A DNA stretch of 64,000 bases from the NCBI RefSeq assembly GCF_004912135.1, contig NZ_STGU01000003.1, positions 372,001 through 436,000 of the forward strand. Reading direction: 5' to 3'. The notes beneath the pieces were generated by a model. It did no database searches and was not told the origin of the DNA. It saw only the letters and a list, made by a program, of their open reading frames with translations. Both the position numbers and the translations under genes were made by a program. Below are positions 56,695-64,000 of the stretch, one piece after another. The first letter of the stretch is position 1. Every line of letters starts with the position of its first letter. The stretch comes from Rhizobium rosettiformans W3. GTDB lineage: Bacteria; Pseudomonadota; Alphaproteobacteria; Rhizobiales; Rhizobiaceae.

Positions 56695-56730
56695 GACAAA
56701 AATGCCGGACCCGCTCATCACGGACCCGGC
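56695..56730 (-). terminator. Terminator after etfA
   Basis: On the minus strand GCCGG-x2-CCG pairs with CGG-x2-CCGGC (56730-56704), followed by ATTTTTG. It separates the etf genes from the hydroxybutyryl-CoA dehydrogenase gene. Confidence 0.65.
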
Positions 56731-56788
56731 TGATTGATAGACCGCAAACCGGTCTTTGACCAGTCCTTTCGCAGCTGCGAGATGGCGC

Positions 56789-57718
56789 TCAGAGCGCCTT
56801 CTCGAGCTCCGGCAGGGCCTCGAAAATGTCGGCGACGAGGCCGTAATCGGCGACCTGGAAGATCGGCGCTTCCTCGTCCTTGTTGATCGCGACGATGACC
56901 TTCGAGTCCTTCATGCCGGCGAGGTGCTGGATCGCACCGGAGATGCCGCAGGCGATGTAGAGCTGCGGGGCGACGACCTTACCGGTCTGGCCGACCTGCC
57001 AGTCGTTCGGCGCGTAGCCGGCATCGACGGCCGCGCGCGAGGCACCAACGGCAGCACCGAGCTTGTCGGCCACGGGCAGGATCACTTCCTGGAACTTCTC
57101 CGAGGAGCCGAGCGCGCGGCCACCGGAGATGATGATCTTGGCAGACGCCAGTTCCGGGCGGTCGGACGAGGACAGCGCGTCGGAGACGTGGCTGGAAACG
57201 CCGGGATTTGCGGCAGCAGCAACCGTCTCGACAGCAGCCGAACCACCTTCGCCAGCAGCAGCGAAGGAAGCGGTACGCACCGTGATGACCTTCTTGGCAT
57301 CGGTCGACTGCACGGTCTGGATGGCGTTGCCGGCATAGATCGGACGCTTGAAGGTGTCCGCCGAAACCACCTCGATGATTTCCGAGACCTGCATCACGTC
57401 GAGCAGGGCTGCAACCCGGGGTGCGACGTTCTTGCCGACCGAAGTCGCGGCCGCGATGATCGTGTCGTAGGAGCCAGCGAGCGAGACGATGAGAGCCGCC
57501 AGCGGCTCTGCCAGGTTGTTGGCGAGCGAGGCGTCGTCGGCGAGCAGCACCTTGGAGACGCCGGAAAGCTTGGCAGCGGCATCGGCGGCAGCCTTGGCGC
57601 CGGAGCCGGCGACCAGCACATGCACATCACCACCGATCTGGGTCGCCGCCGTCAGGGCCTTGGCGGTCTGTTCGGAGACGGTCGCGTTGTCGTGTTCTGC
57701 GAGAAGAAGAATAGCCAT
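56789..57718 (-). CDS. etfA: Electron transfer flavoprotein subunit alpha
   Basis: A 309-residue FAD-binding ETF alpha. The C-terminal FAD site is clear: [40 protein letters not shown], split here as GGRALGS, then [10 protein letters not shown], then [23 protein letters not shown]. With EtfB it passes electrons from acyl-CoA dehydrogenases to ETF-QO. ATG 57718 has GGAG nearby; the open frame further up overlaps the etfB spacer. Confidence 0.96.
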   Translation of the reverse strand: MAILLLAEHDNATVSEQTAKALTAATQIGGDVHVLVAGSGAKAAADAAAKLSGVSKVLLADDASLANNLAEPLAALIVSLAGSYDTIIAAATSVGKNVAPRVAALLDVMQVSEIIEVVSADTFKRPIYAGNAIQTVQSTDAKKVITVRTASFAAAGEGGSAAVETVAAAANPGVSSHVSDALSSSDRPELASAKIIISGGRALGSSEKFQEVILPVADKLGAAVGASRAAVDAGYAPNDWQVGQTGKVVAPQLYIACGISGAIQHLAGMKDSKVIVAINKDEEAPIFQVADYGLVADIFEALPELEKAL

Positions 57719-57743
57719 TTTATGTTTCTCCTGTCCGTTCCGC

Positions 57744-58493
57744 TTACAATACGCCGGCTTCGTTCTTGAGCTTGTCAACCAGCTCGGCCACCGTCTTCAC
57801 CTTGATGCCCGCCTTGCGGCCACCCGGCTCCTCGGTCTTCAGAACCTTCAGGCGCGGAGCAACGTCGACGCCGAAGTCGGCCGGAGCCTTCTTGTCGAGC
57901 GGCTTCTTCTTGGCCTTCATGATGTTCGGCAGCGAGGCATAACGGGGCTCGTTGAGGCGCAGGTCGGTGGTGACGATCGCCGGGAGCTTGACGTCGATGG
58001 TCTGCAGACCGCCGTCGACTTCGCGGGTCACGGTTGCCTTGTCGGCGCCGAGTTCGAGCTTGGAGGCAAACGTCGCCTGACCCCAGCCGAGGAGCGCTGC
58101 CAGCATCTGGCCGGTCTGGTTCGAATCGTCGTCGATCGCCTGCTTGCCGACGATGACGAGGCCCGGAGCTTCGGCTTCCACCACGCCCTTCAGGAGCTTG
58201 GCAACGGCGAGCGGCTCGACGGTTTCATCTGTCTCGATCAGGATGCCGCGATCGGCGCCCATGGCAAGGGCGGTGCGCAGTGTCTCTTCAGCCTTGGCCG
58301 GGCCGATCGAAACGACGACCACTTCCTCAGCCTTGCCGGCTTCCTTCAGACGCAGTGCCTCCTCGACGGAGATCTCGTCGAAGGGGTTCATGGACATCTT
58401 GACGTTGGCGAGCTCGACGCCGGAACCATCTGGCTTGACGCGGATCTTGACGTTGTAATCCACAACCCGCTTGACTGGGACGAGTATCTTCAT
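57744..58493 (-). CDS. etfB: Electron transfer flavoprotein subunit beta
   Basis: A 249-residue ETF beta, beginning [19 protein letters not shown], with the AMP-binding core [17 protein letters not shown] and [20 protein letters not shown]. etfB-etfA order and a 25-base gap indicate one transcript, which starts downstream of a perfect 18-base palindrome. Confidence 0.96.
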   Translation of the reverse strand: MKILVPVKRVVDYNVKIRVKPDGSGVELANVKMSMNPFDEISVEEALRLKEAGKAEEVVVVSIGPAKAEETLRTALAMGADRGILIETDETVEPLAVAKLLKGVVEAEAPGLVIVGKQAIDDDSNQTGQMLAALLGWGQATFASKLELGADKATVTREVDGGLQTIDVKLPAIVTTDLRLNEPRYASLPNIMKAKKKPLDKKAPADFGVDVAPRLKVLKTEEPGGRKAGIKVKTVAELVDKLKNEAGVL

Positions 58494-58627
58494 GGGTTCC
58501 TCTCTTCAAATCTTCCGCCGGAAAATGCGCTCACATGCGCTCCGCCGTTTGTCGATTGGCGACATCGATACGCATTTTTTCCCCAAACACAACGATCGAT
58601 GCCGTTTGGCCGACAGCAATAATTGAC

Positions 58628-58645
58628 GTTGACGTCCACGTCAAC
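58628..58645. promoter_or_regulatory. Perfect palindrome upstream of etfBA, candidate operator
   Basis: GTTGACGTCCACGTCAAC, symmetric over all 18 bases apart from the central CC, about 135 bases before etfB. Its ACGT-centred half sites resemble the inverted repeats bound by MerR-family regulators of acyl-CoA catabolism such as LiuR. The regulator is inferred and none is encoded in the window. Confidence 0.5.
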
Positions 58646-58667
58646 CAGTGCGGTCCGCGACCTCTTG

Positions 58668-59525
58668 TCATCGTCCCCAATGGGTGACCTTGCGAACCGG
58701 TTGCTGCGCCGGCCTTTCCCGCGTGTTTGCGGTGGCCGGCACGTCTCCCTCCGATGCGGACGTTGAAGATCGTTGTCCCCAGGGACCAACGGTCGCGACA
58801 TCCACGGAGGGTGCGGCATGCCGGACGGCCTTGGGCGTCACGATCGCGCGATCGAAGAGCGGCACGCCCGGACGTCGCAAAAAGAGCACCAGGACCGCCC
58901 CGACGATGATGCCGCCGACATGGGCGCCCCAGGAGACATTGCTCTCGCCGTCGATCACCAGCATGACGAATTGCTGCCCGACCCAGAAGAGAAGCCGAAT
59001 GAAGGCCGGCAGCGGCAGGGGAAAGCGCATGAAGACCAGCACCCAGACACGCACCTTCGGATGCAGCATCAAATAGGCGGCCACCACGCCCGAGACCGCG
59101 CCGGACGCCCCGATCAGCGGCGCCTGGCTCGTCGGCAGCACCAGGCCATGCAACAGCGCACCGGCTGCGGCGCAGGCGAGGTAGAACAGCAGAAACTTGA
59201 AGTGCCCCATGGCATCCTCGACATTGTCGCCGAAGACCCAGAGGAAAAGCATGTTGGAGCCCAGATGCAGCCAGCTCCCATGCAGGAAGGAGTAGGTGAT
59301 GTAGGTCGCGCCTTCCGGCACCAGCACCAGCGACGGATCGAGCGTCGCCCCGCCCAGGAGGATCGCCGGGATGAAGCCGAGGCCATAGACCCCCAGCTCA
59401 TAAGCGGCATCCGGCATCACGCTCGCCAGCGTATAGGTGATCACATTCGCTGCAATCAGCCCCAGCGTCACATATTGCTTGCGAATGTGCTTGAGCGCGT
59501 TTCGGTCATGCAGGGGAATGAACAT
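58668..59525 (-). CDS. Rhomboid-family intramembrane serine protease
   Basis: A 285-residue membrane protein with about six hydrophobic segments. The catalytic Ser is in IGASGAVSG (Ser141), the His in SWGAHVGGI (His202), and NMLFLWVFGDNVED is a conserved structural loop. It cleaves membrane-spanning substrates that are not known here. The last 50 residues are polar and probably disordered. Confidence 0.93.
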   Translation of the reverse strand: MFIPLHDRNALKHIRKQYVTLGLIAANVITYTLASVMPDAAYELGVYGLGFIPAILLGGATLDPSLVLVPEGATYITYSFLHGSWLHLGSNMLFLWVFGDNVEDAMGHFKFLLFYLACAAAGALLHGLVLPTSQAPLIGASGAVSGVVAAYLMLHPKVRVWVLVFMRFPLPLPAFIRLLFWVGQQFVMLVIDGESNVSWGAHVGGIIVGAVLVLFLRRPGVPLFDRAIVTPKAVRHAAPSVDVATVGPWGQRSSTSASEGDVPATANTRERPAQQPVRKVTHWGR

Positions 59526-59618
59526 CGCGCCTCGTCGGTTCGCCGGAATGGGGTCGGAGGATGCTAGCGCAGCTTGGGGGATGGGGACAGGGGGAAAGGT
59601 GCGTGCGGCGGCTCCCCC

Positions 59619-59703
59619 CTCTCCCCTTGTGGAGAGGTTACAAAATCGAAGGCTTAGCCCGATCAGGGCTAAACTTCAGATTTTGTTGGTGAGGGGATCG
59701 GTT
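59619..59703. repeat. RIME-like palindromic repeat, copy 1
   Basis: An 85-base element, CTCTCCCCTTGTGG... to GGTGAGGGGATCGGTT, with an internal imperfect hairpin (ACAAAATC ... GATTTTGT with inner GCTTAGCCC / GGGCTAA). An inverted, near-identical copy lies at 61056-61141. It is of the kind of intergenic mosaic repeat known in rhizobia. Confidence 0.75.
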
Positions 59704-59780
59704 CGGCTGGTGCTGACATTACCGAGCCCTCCCCCTCGCGAAATCTCAAGGTTTGGCCGGGCATGCCGAGGCTTGTGACT

Positions 59781-59810
59781 GGATCCTCGGGTCAAGCCCG
59801 AGGATGACGG
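59781..59810. repeat. Short palindromic repeat, copy 1
   Basis: GGATCCTCGGGTCAAGCCCG... with the palindrome CCTCGGGtcaaGCCCGAGG. This is a widespread alphaproteobacterial REP-like unit; an inverted copy is at 59895-59923. Confidence 0.75.
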
Positions 59811-59894
59811 AGTGTGAGGGGAGCTACAGGTATCCTCCGCCACCGTTTCGATCGCACAACGCTCGAGGAGAATACCTTCTCCCGCGCGAGAGGT

Positions 59895-59923
59895 CGTCAT
59901 CCTCGGGCTTGACCCGAGGATCC
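59895..59923. repeat. Short palindromic repeat, copy 2 (inverted)
   Basis: CGTCATCCTCGGGCTTGACC..., the reverse complement of the unit at 59781-59810 over nearly its whole length. Confidence 0.75.
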
Positions 59924-59989
59924 AAATACAAGCCCGCCAATAGATGGCTGCCGCCCTTGCCGCCTCTGCCCCTCATCCGCCTGCCGGCA

Positions 59990-60015
59990 CCTTCTCCCCG
60001 CAGGCGGGGAGAAGG
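59990..60015. repeat. Perfect GC-rich palindrome
   Basis: CCTTCTCCCCGC-AG-GCGGGGAGAAGG, twelve pairs with a two-base centre. A near-identical palindrome follows 25 bases later. Confidence 0.75.
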
Positions 60016-60039
60016 CCACGACGGCCAACGCTTGCGCCC

Positions 60040-60065
60040 CCCTCTCCCCGCCTGCGGGGAGAGGG
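60040..60065. repeat. Perfect GC-rich palindrome, second copy
   Basis: CCCTCTCCCCGC-CT-GCGGGGAGAGGG, twelve pairs, differing from the preceding copy at the outer stem and central bases. Both lie in the gap between the rhomboid gene and the structured tract. From 60066 to 60205 I see nothing recognisable. Confidence 0.75.
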
Positions 60066-60205
60066 TAGGGTGAGGGGCAAAGCCACGCATTCGAAGCCAA
60101 CTTCCGAAAAAAAGGGGGACGTCCCGCAGCGATTCCTCAACAAAATCAAACGCACACACATTTTTTCATCCCCGCCCATTTCCACCCTCTTATCCTAATC
60201 CCCGT

Positions 60206-60760
60206 CCCGCCCTCGGATACACCTGACGATGCGGTGTCAGGCGAGGCGGGGCCGGCGCCGGGATGGAGGGTTGTCGCAGATCCAAAATCCCGGCCCGCTG
60301 CAACGGTCTCCCTCCGGACGAGGGGCTGGTAACGAAGGTGATGGGGTCGGATGCTCTCGTCACCGGATACCCCGATCGGAAGGACGTGCCTTAGAGGCAC
60401 ACAGACAAGGCGCCCACGCCGTCGCGAACATCACCAGACGGCGGGGCGACAAAGACGGCGGGGATGAGGGCCGAGGTCGAAAATGACCGAGAGCCGCATC
60501 CCCCGGGCGAGGGGCCGGTCGGTATGGTGCACCATCCGCCGGGAACCTCCCGGGCCACCGGCCAGGCTCTGGCAGACATTCCGCAAGGAGGCCTCTGCCA
60601 AAGCCGGACCCGCGCCCGGTCGAACGTCGGACGGATCGAAGGATCGTCACGACGCCCGTCGCCGCCTTGCCAGAGAGACGCATGCAGCCGGAATAGACGC
60701 CGAACGAGGCGCCGGAAGGAGCCACATACATACTTAGACAGGTTGCTTCTGGCGCCTCGT
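60206..60760. ncRNA. Highly structured gene-free tract, candidate large non-coding RNA
   Basis: About 550 bases without a credible ORF on either strand but with many strong local helices. Plus-strand coordinates: 60206-60215/60242-60250; 60222-60227/60236-60241; 60265-60270/60310-60315; 60386-60390/60396-60400; an arm at 60460-60466/60497-60503 with inner 60475-60478/60485-60488; a three-way junction closed by 60513-60519/60557-60563 that holds a 12-base palindrome at 60524-60535 and a hairpin at 60539-60553; 60571-60576/60594-60599 with an inner TTCC-GCAA-GGAG hairpin; 60630-60648; and 60704-60723/60741-60760. Strand, ends and transcription are unknown, and high GC inflates apparent pairing. 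I do not recognise RNase P, tmRNA, 6S or SRP RNA in it. Confidence 0.35.
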
Positions 60761-60839
60761 CCGAGACAAGTTCGACCCACCCGGAGGGAGATGATCCCGA
60801 CCGGCGGCGAAGCTTGGGTTTCTTGACAGTTCGGTGTCA

Positions 60840-60928
60840 CCTCCCCCCGATGTGGGGGAGGACGGAAAATCGAAGGCTTAGGCGAGCGCAAGCCGCCTAA
60901 ACTTCAGATTTTCCTGGTGAGGGGATCC
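60840..60928. repeat. RIME-like palindromic repeat, copy 2
   Basis: Begins CCTCCCCCCGATGTGGGGGAGG in two arms and contains the hairpin GGAAAATC ... GATTTTCC with inner GCTTAGGCG / CCGCCTAA, then GGTGAGGGGATCC. It is related to copy 1 but has different inner arms. An inverted relative follows immediately. Confidence 0.7.
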
Positions 60929-60952
60929 GTGCTGCGGGCACGGGATAACCGA

Positions 60953-61036
60953 CCCCCTCACTTGCGATTTCAGATGTTTAGGCGGCTTGCGCTCGCCTAA
61001 TTCATCGAAATCGCTTTCTCCCCCACCAAGGGAGGA
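60953..61036. repeat. RIME-like palindromic repeat, copy 3 (inverted)
   Basis: Inverted relative of copy 2: CCCCCTCACTT, hairpin GCGATTTC ... GAAATCGC with inner TTTAGGCG / CGCCTAA, ending CTCCCCCACCAAGGGAGGAG. Confidence 0.7.
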
Positions 61037-61055
61037 GATGGGAACCCGCCACCAC

Positions 61056-61141
61056 AACCGATCCCCTCACCAACAAAATCTGAGGTTTAGCCCTGATCGG
61101 GCCAAGCCCTCGATTTTGTAACCTCGCCCACAAGGGGAGAG
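61056..61141. repeat. RIME-like palindromic repeat, copy 4 (inverted copy of copy 1)
   Basis: The reverse complement matches 59619-59703 with about four substitutions and one single-base indel over 85 bases. The two copies bracket the gene-free tract in opposite orientation. Confidence 0.75.
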
Positions 61142-61153
61142 ATAGCCCTCCGC

Positions 61154-61732
61154 CTACCTATTCTTCCCCGGCACCCACAGAATATCCGCCCGACCGCCGT
61201 CATTCGCATGCCGTGCGGCAACGAAGAGAAAATCCGACAGCCGGTTCACGTATTTCAGCGCCGGTTCGCCGACCTCCTCGCCATCGAAGCGGGAGAGTTC
61301 GACCATGATGCGCTCGGCGCGCCGCGCCGTGGTGCGGGCGAGGTGCAGGTAGGCGGCCGCCGGCGTGCCGCCCGGAAGGATGAACGATTTCAACGGGTCG
61401 AGGTCGGCATTCAGCTGGTCGATTTCCTTTTCGATCCGGTCAACCTGCGCCTCGATGACGCGCAGCGGCTCGTAGGAGAGAACCTCGCCGGTTTCCGGTG
61501 CGGCGAGATCCGCGCCGAGGTCGAAGAGGTCGTTCTGGATGCGCATCAGCATGGCGTCGAGCTCGGGCATCTCGCCCGTATGGAGCCGTGCAATGCCGAT
61601 CGCCGAATTGGTTTCGTCGATCGTGCCATAGGCGTCGACACGCAGATCGTGCTTCAGCCGGCGCGGGCCGGTGACCAGAGCCGTGGTGCCGTCATCGCCG
61701 GTGCGGGTGTAGATCTTGTTGAGCTTGACCAT
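61154..61732 (-). CDS. Cob(I)alamin adenosyltransferase, PduO type
   Basis: A 192-residue trimer-type adenosyltransferase attaching the adenosyl group of ATP to cob(I)alamin. The ATP site includes KIYTRTGDDGTTAL, and the fold-specific segments AYGTIDETNSAIG, ILPGGTPAAAYLHLARTTARRAER and YVNRLSDFLFVAAR are present. It completes the B12 theme with cobST. It is followed upstream by a small membrane protein gene on the same strand, 4 bases away. Confidence 0.95.
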   Translation of the reverse strand: MVKLNKIYTRTGDDGTTALVTGPRRLKHDLRVDAYGTIDETNSAIGIARLHTGEMPELDAMLMRIQNDLFDLGADLAAPETGEVLSYEPLRVIEAQVDRIEKEIDQLNADLDPLKSFILPGGTPAAAYLHLARTTARRAERIMVELSRFDGEEVGEPALKYVNRLSDFLFVAARHANDGGRADILWVPGKNR

Positions 61733-61736
61733 GAGT

Positions 61737-61934
61737 TCAGCGGCCTCCGCCGGTCAGCCAAAGTGTGAGCATGATCAGCGCAATCGCGATCGCCTGCAGC
61801 ACGATACGGGCCTGCATCAGCTTGTTGGAGGTATTGCCGTCGCCGCCCTTCATCATGTTGATGAGGCCTCTCAGGAGGACGAGGGCGACAAGCCCCATGA
61901 CGATGATGGCGAGGACATAGGTGAATGTGGACAT
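61737..61934 (-). CDS. Small twin-transmembrane protein
   Basis: A 65-residue protein with two hydrophobic segments (about 6-27 and 44-61) joined by a basic/polar loop (MMKGGDGNTSNKLMQARIV). It belongs to the short twin-TM (HIG1-like) proteins of alphaproteobacteria; the function is not known. It is 4 bases before the adenosyltransferase gene, an arrangement common in rhizobia. Confidence 0.85.
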   Translation of the reverse strand: MSTFTYVLAIIVMGLVALVLLRGLINMMKGGDGNTSNKLMQARIVLQAIAIALIMLTLWLTGGGR

Positions 61935-61964
61935 AACGTGGGATGAGCCTTTGTTCGTCGCCGG

Positions 61965-62789
61965 TCAGTCCAGCGAACGCATCAGTCGATAGAAGAGGTC
62001 GGCCGGCAGCCAGCGCTTGATCAGGGCCCCCTGCTTGGCCGGCTTGGTCACGAGATAATGTGGGCGGGCGCGCTTGGCGGTCAAGGCATGGGTCAGGACT
62101 TTGTAGACGGCATCAGGCCCCAGTTTGTGGCGGTTTACCGGGCCTGTGCCATCGAGTCGCGCCAGCTGGCGGCGATAGTCCTCGGCATGAACAGAGTTTT
62201 CCAGATCGATGGCCCGGCGAATATGCATGAGGGCATTGGCGGTGAAGCGGCTTTCGATCGGCCCGGGCTCGATCAGGCTCACCTGCACGCCGGAGCCTTC
62301 GAGCTCCATCCTGAGCGTCAGCGACAGGCCTTCCAGCGCGAATTTCGAGGCGGTATAGGCGCCGCGCCAGCGATAGGGCACGATGCCGAGGATCGAGGAG
62401 CATTGCACGATGCGGCCTTCGCCTTGCGTCCGCATGGCCGGAATGACCCGACGGGTGAGGTCGTGCCAGCCGAAGAGATTGGTCTCGAACTGCTCCCTCA
62501 GCGCCTCCGTCGGCAGATCCTCCACCGCGCCTGCCTGGCCATAGGCGCCGTTGTTGAAGAGCGCGTCGAGCCGGCCGCCGGTGCGCTCGAAGACGGTCGA
62601 AACGAGGGCTTCGATGCTGGCGGGATCGGTGTAATCCATGATCAGCGCTTCGATGCCCTTGGCTTCGAGCGGCCCGAGGTCTTCCGGCTTGCGGACCGTT
62701 GCAAAGACCCGCCAGCCATCGCGCTGCAAGGCTTCGGCGCAATAGGCGCCGATACCGGAGGAACAGCCGGTAACGATGATGCTCTTCAC
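61965..62789 (-). CDS. SDR-family oxidoreductase
   Basis: A 274-residue classical short-chain dehydrogenase: TGCSSGIG cofactor motif (about 8-15), NNGAYG, catalytic Ser in CSSILG, YTASK (Tyr-x3-Lys), and EPGPIESRF. The GTG start at 62789 has GAGG eight bases upstream; the longer frame runs into the divergent YihY gene. The substrate is not known. Confidence 0.92.
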   Translation of the reverse strand: MKSIIVTGCSSGIGAYCAEALQRDGWRVFATVRKPEDLGPLEAKGIEALIMDYTDPASIEALVSTVFERTGGRLDALFNNGAYGQAGAVEDLPTEALREQFETNLFGWHDLTRRVIPAMRTQGEGRIVQCSSILGIVPYRWRGAYTASKFALEGLSLTLRMELEGSGVQVSLIEPGPIESRFTANALMHIRRAIDLENSVHAEDYRRQLARLDGTGPVNRHKLGPDAVYKVLTHALTAKRARPHYLVTKPAKQGALIKRWLPADLFYRLMRSLD

Positions 62790-62882
62790 AGGGAAAACCT
62801 CGTTCTTCCTTTGCAAACCGCGACGGGTTTCCCATATTCGGCCGCAGCCCGCAATCGTCCTTAGTGGTCCGAAGGAGACCGG

Positions 62883-63773
62883 ATGCAGACTTCCCTGCGC
62901 ATGCTCTACAAGGTGGTGTTCGATGCCTTGTGGCATTTTTCCGAGGATGACGGCTGGGCCATGGCGAGCCATGTGGCGCTTTCCGCGCTGCTCGCGGTCT
63001 TCCCGTTCCTGATCTTCGGCACGACGCTTGCGAGTTTTCTCGGTGCGGATCAGTTTGCCGAGACGGCGGTGCATCTGATCTTCGACACCTGGCCGGAGAC
63101 CATCGCAAAGCCCCTGTCGGATCAGGTCGTGCAGGTGCTGACCATTCCGCGCGGCGGGCTTCTGACGATCTCGGTTCTGGCGGCCGCCTATTTCGCCTCC
63201 AACGGGGTCGAGGCGCTGCGGATCTCGTTGAACCGCGCCTATCGCGTGGCCGAAACGCGGCCATGGTACGTGACCCGCCTCGTCAGCTTCGGCTTCGTAC
63301 TCGGCGCCGTCGTGGTGCTCGCGGCGATCAGCGCGCTGCTCGTTGCCGTGCCCGTGGCGCTCGCCTTTGCCGAACGCTATTTCCCGCTGCTCGAAAACTT
63401 CCTCGCCATCATCGCCAACTGGCGCATCTATGGCACCGTGCTGTTCCTCGTCGTCGGGCTGGTCGTCTTCCACCTGGGGCTCCCGGCCGGGCGTCGGCGG
63501 CTGGTCGATGTGCTGCCGGGCGTGCTCTTAACGCTGGCCCTCTGGCTGGTCGGGGCGCTGCTCTTTGCCTACTACCTCTCCTCGTTTGCCAATTATGCCG
63601 CCACCTATGCCGGCCTCGCCTCCATCATGGTCGTATTGGTCTTCCTCTACATGGTCGGCGCGATCTTCATCATCGGGGCCGAATTCAATGCGGCGCTGAT
63701 GAAGTTCCGGGTGGTTCCGGTGAAGGGTGCACCCGCCGGGATCTCAAATCCCGACCATGGCGCGGATATCTGA
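62883..63773 (+). CDS. YihY/BrkB-family membrane protein
   Basis: A 296-residue inner-membrane protein with about six hydrophobic segments, the family opening SEDDGWAMASHVALSALLAVFPFLIF, and the C-terminal YAGLASIMVVLVFLYMVGAIFIIGAEFNA. The name virulence factor BrkB is historical; the activity is unknown. Its end overlaps the convergent gluQRS gene by 30 bases. Confidence 0.92.
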   Translation: MQTSLRMLYKVVFDALWHFSEDDGWAMASHVALSALLAVFPFLIFGTTLASFLGADQFAETAVHLIFDTWPETIAKPLSDQVVQVLTIPRGGLLTISVLAAAYFASNGVEALRISLNRAYRVAETRPWYVTRLVSFGFVLGAVVVLAAISALLVAVPVALAFAERYFPLLENFLAIIANWRIYGTVLFLVVGLVVFHLGLPAGRRRLVDVLPGVLLTLALWLVGALLFAYYLSSFANYAATYAGLASIMVVLVFLYMVGAIFIIGAEFNAALMKFRVVPVKGAPAGISNPDHGADI

Positions 63774-64000
63774 AGGCGTCTTGCCCTCTGCCCTCAGTGC
63801 TGAGAGCGCCGTATCGCCGAGGCTTTTCGACAGCTTGCGGCCATCCGGCCCCGGGATCAGCCGGTGGTGGTGGTAGACGGGAGCGGTCAGACCCAGAAGC
63901 TCCTGCAGCAGGCGGTGCACCGCGGTGGCGTGAAAGAGATCGAGGCCGCGCACGACATGGGTCACGCCCTGGGCTGCATCGTCGACGGTGACGGCGAGGT
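63744..64000 (-). CDS. gluQ: Glutamyl-Q tRNA(Asp) synthetase, C-terminal part (5' end outside the window)
   Basis: The last 85 residues of a GluRS-like enzyme without an anticodon-binding domain. THVVRGLDLFHATAVHRLLQELLGL and the KLSKS motif (DGRKLSKS) are diagnostic. It attaches glutamate to the queuosine of tRNA-Asp. The frame is open to the right edge. Together with the queuosine-precursor transporter this shows a working queuosine pathway. Confidence 0.88.
   Translation of the reverse strand, partial: LAVTVDDAAQGVTHVVRGLDLFHATAVHRLLQELLGLTAPVYHHHRLIPGPDGRKLSKSLGDTALSALRAEGKTPSDIRAMVGI

Noticed and set aside
60206-60760. Structured tract as RNase P RNA, tmRNA or cobalamin riboswitch
   Set aside because: The conserved RNase P core, a tmRNA tag reading frame and the B12 box were not found on either strand by eye.
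60822-60830. TTGACA as a -35 promoter element after the structured tract
   Set aside because: No -10-like sequence at suitable spacing; the following bases are the GC-rich repeat copy 2.
60391-60891. Minus-strand ORF (166 codons) within the structured tract
   Set aside because: Arg/Pro/Gly-rich translation with no domain pattern; runs through the repeat copy 2 and the hairpins, so it is not a credible protein.

Overview
The window is a GC-rich, gene-dense chromosomal segment of an alphaproteobacterium, most likely a member of the Rhizobiaceae (Rhizobium/Agrobacterium-like). The signs are a single-enzyme (ALAS) haem route through hemA, aerobic-type cobaltochelatase genes cobS-cobT, an EcfG-like ECF sigma factor with GGAAC-N18/19-TT promoters, a CpdR-type receiver, a TIGR02302 protein, a DUF2125 protein, and intergenic palindromes of the kind scattered through rhizobial chromosomes. 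I see no phage, transposase, plasmid or CRISPR. Almost everything is core housekeeping, and both ends of the window cut through genes.

Layout. 0-6 kb: end of a form II CO-dehydrogenase-like (aldehyde oxidase type) operon (L then M subunit), hemA behind an FNR/FixK-type box, a serine hydrolase, and dxr. 6-13 kb: a P1B metal ATPase, then a stress-response cluster holding a BON-domain protein, a DUF892 ferritin-like protein, topoisomerase IB, an EcfG-like sigma factor, a NepR-like small protein and four small uncharacterised proteins. Six genes there have EcfG-type promoter motifs. A tRNA-Arg(CCT) closes this section. 13-24 kb: M20 amidohydrolase, DacF-like D,D-carboxypeptidase, a His-rich COG0523 GTPase, TusA, a lipoprotein L,D-transpeptidase, accA, xerD, aroK-aroB-CorC/HlyC operon, bolA. 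24-34 kb: a J-domain protein, cobS-cobT with an esterase-like lipoprotein, a queuosine-precursor transporter preceded by a possible preQ1 riboswitch, rpmB, DUF3108, DMT exporter, YhhN, cupin, gloB. 34-47 kb: methyltransferase, hisC-tyrC, DUF2125, ChaC, PlsC-like acyltransferase, YdcF, ftsE-ftsX, hpt, cpdR, TIGR02302, lysA-lptM. 48-59 kb: argH, a TlpA-like thioredoxin, an EAL protein, the sulfate transporter sbp-cysTWA, hydroxybutyryl-CoA dehydrogenase, etfBA and a rhomboid protease. 59.5-61.1 kb: a 1.6 kb gene-free tract. 61-64 kb: PduO adenosyltransferase, twin-TM protein, SDR, YihY and the end of gluQRS.

Two parts stand out. The first is the 8-12.9 kb stress cluster, which looks like a self-contained general-stress sigma/anti-sigma unit with its own targets but no PhyR in view. 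The second is the gene-free tract, where a roughly 550-base core rich in self-complementary helices, including a 20-position stem with 19 pairs, lies between inverted, near-identical 85-base repeats. The core has no credible ORF and may be an unassigned structured RNA.
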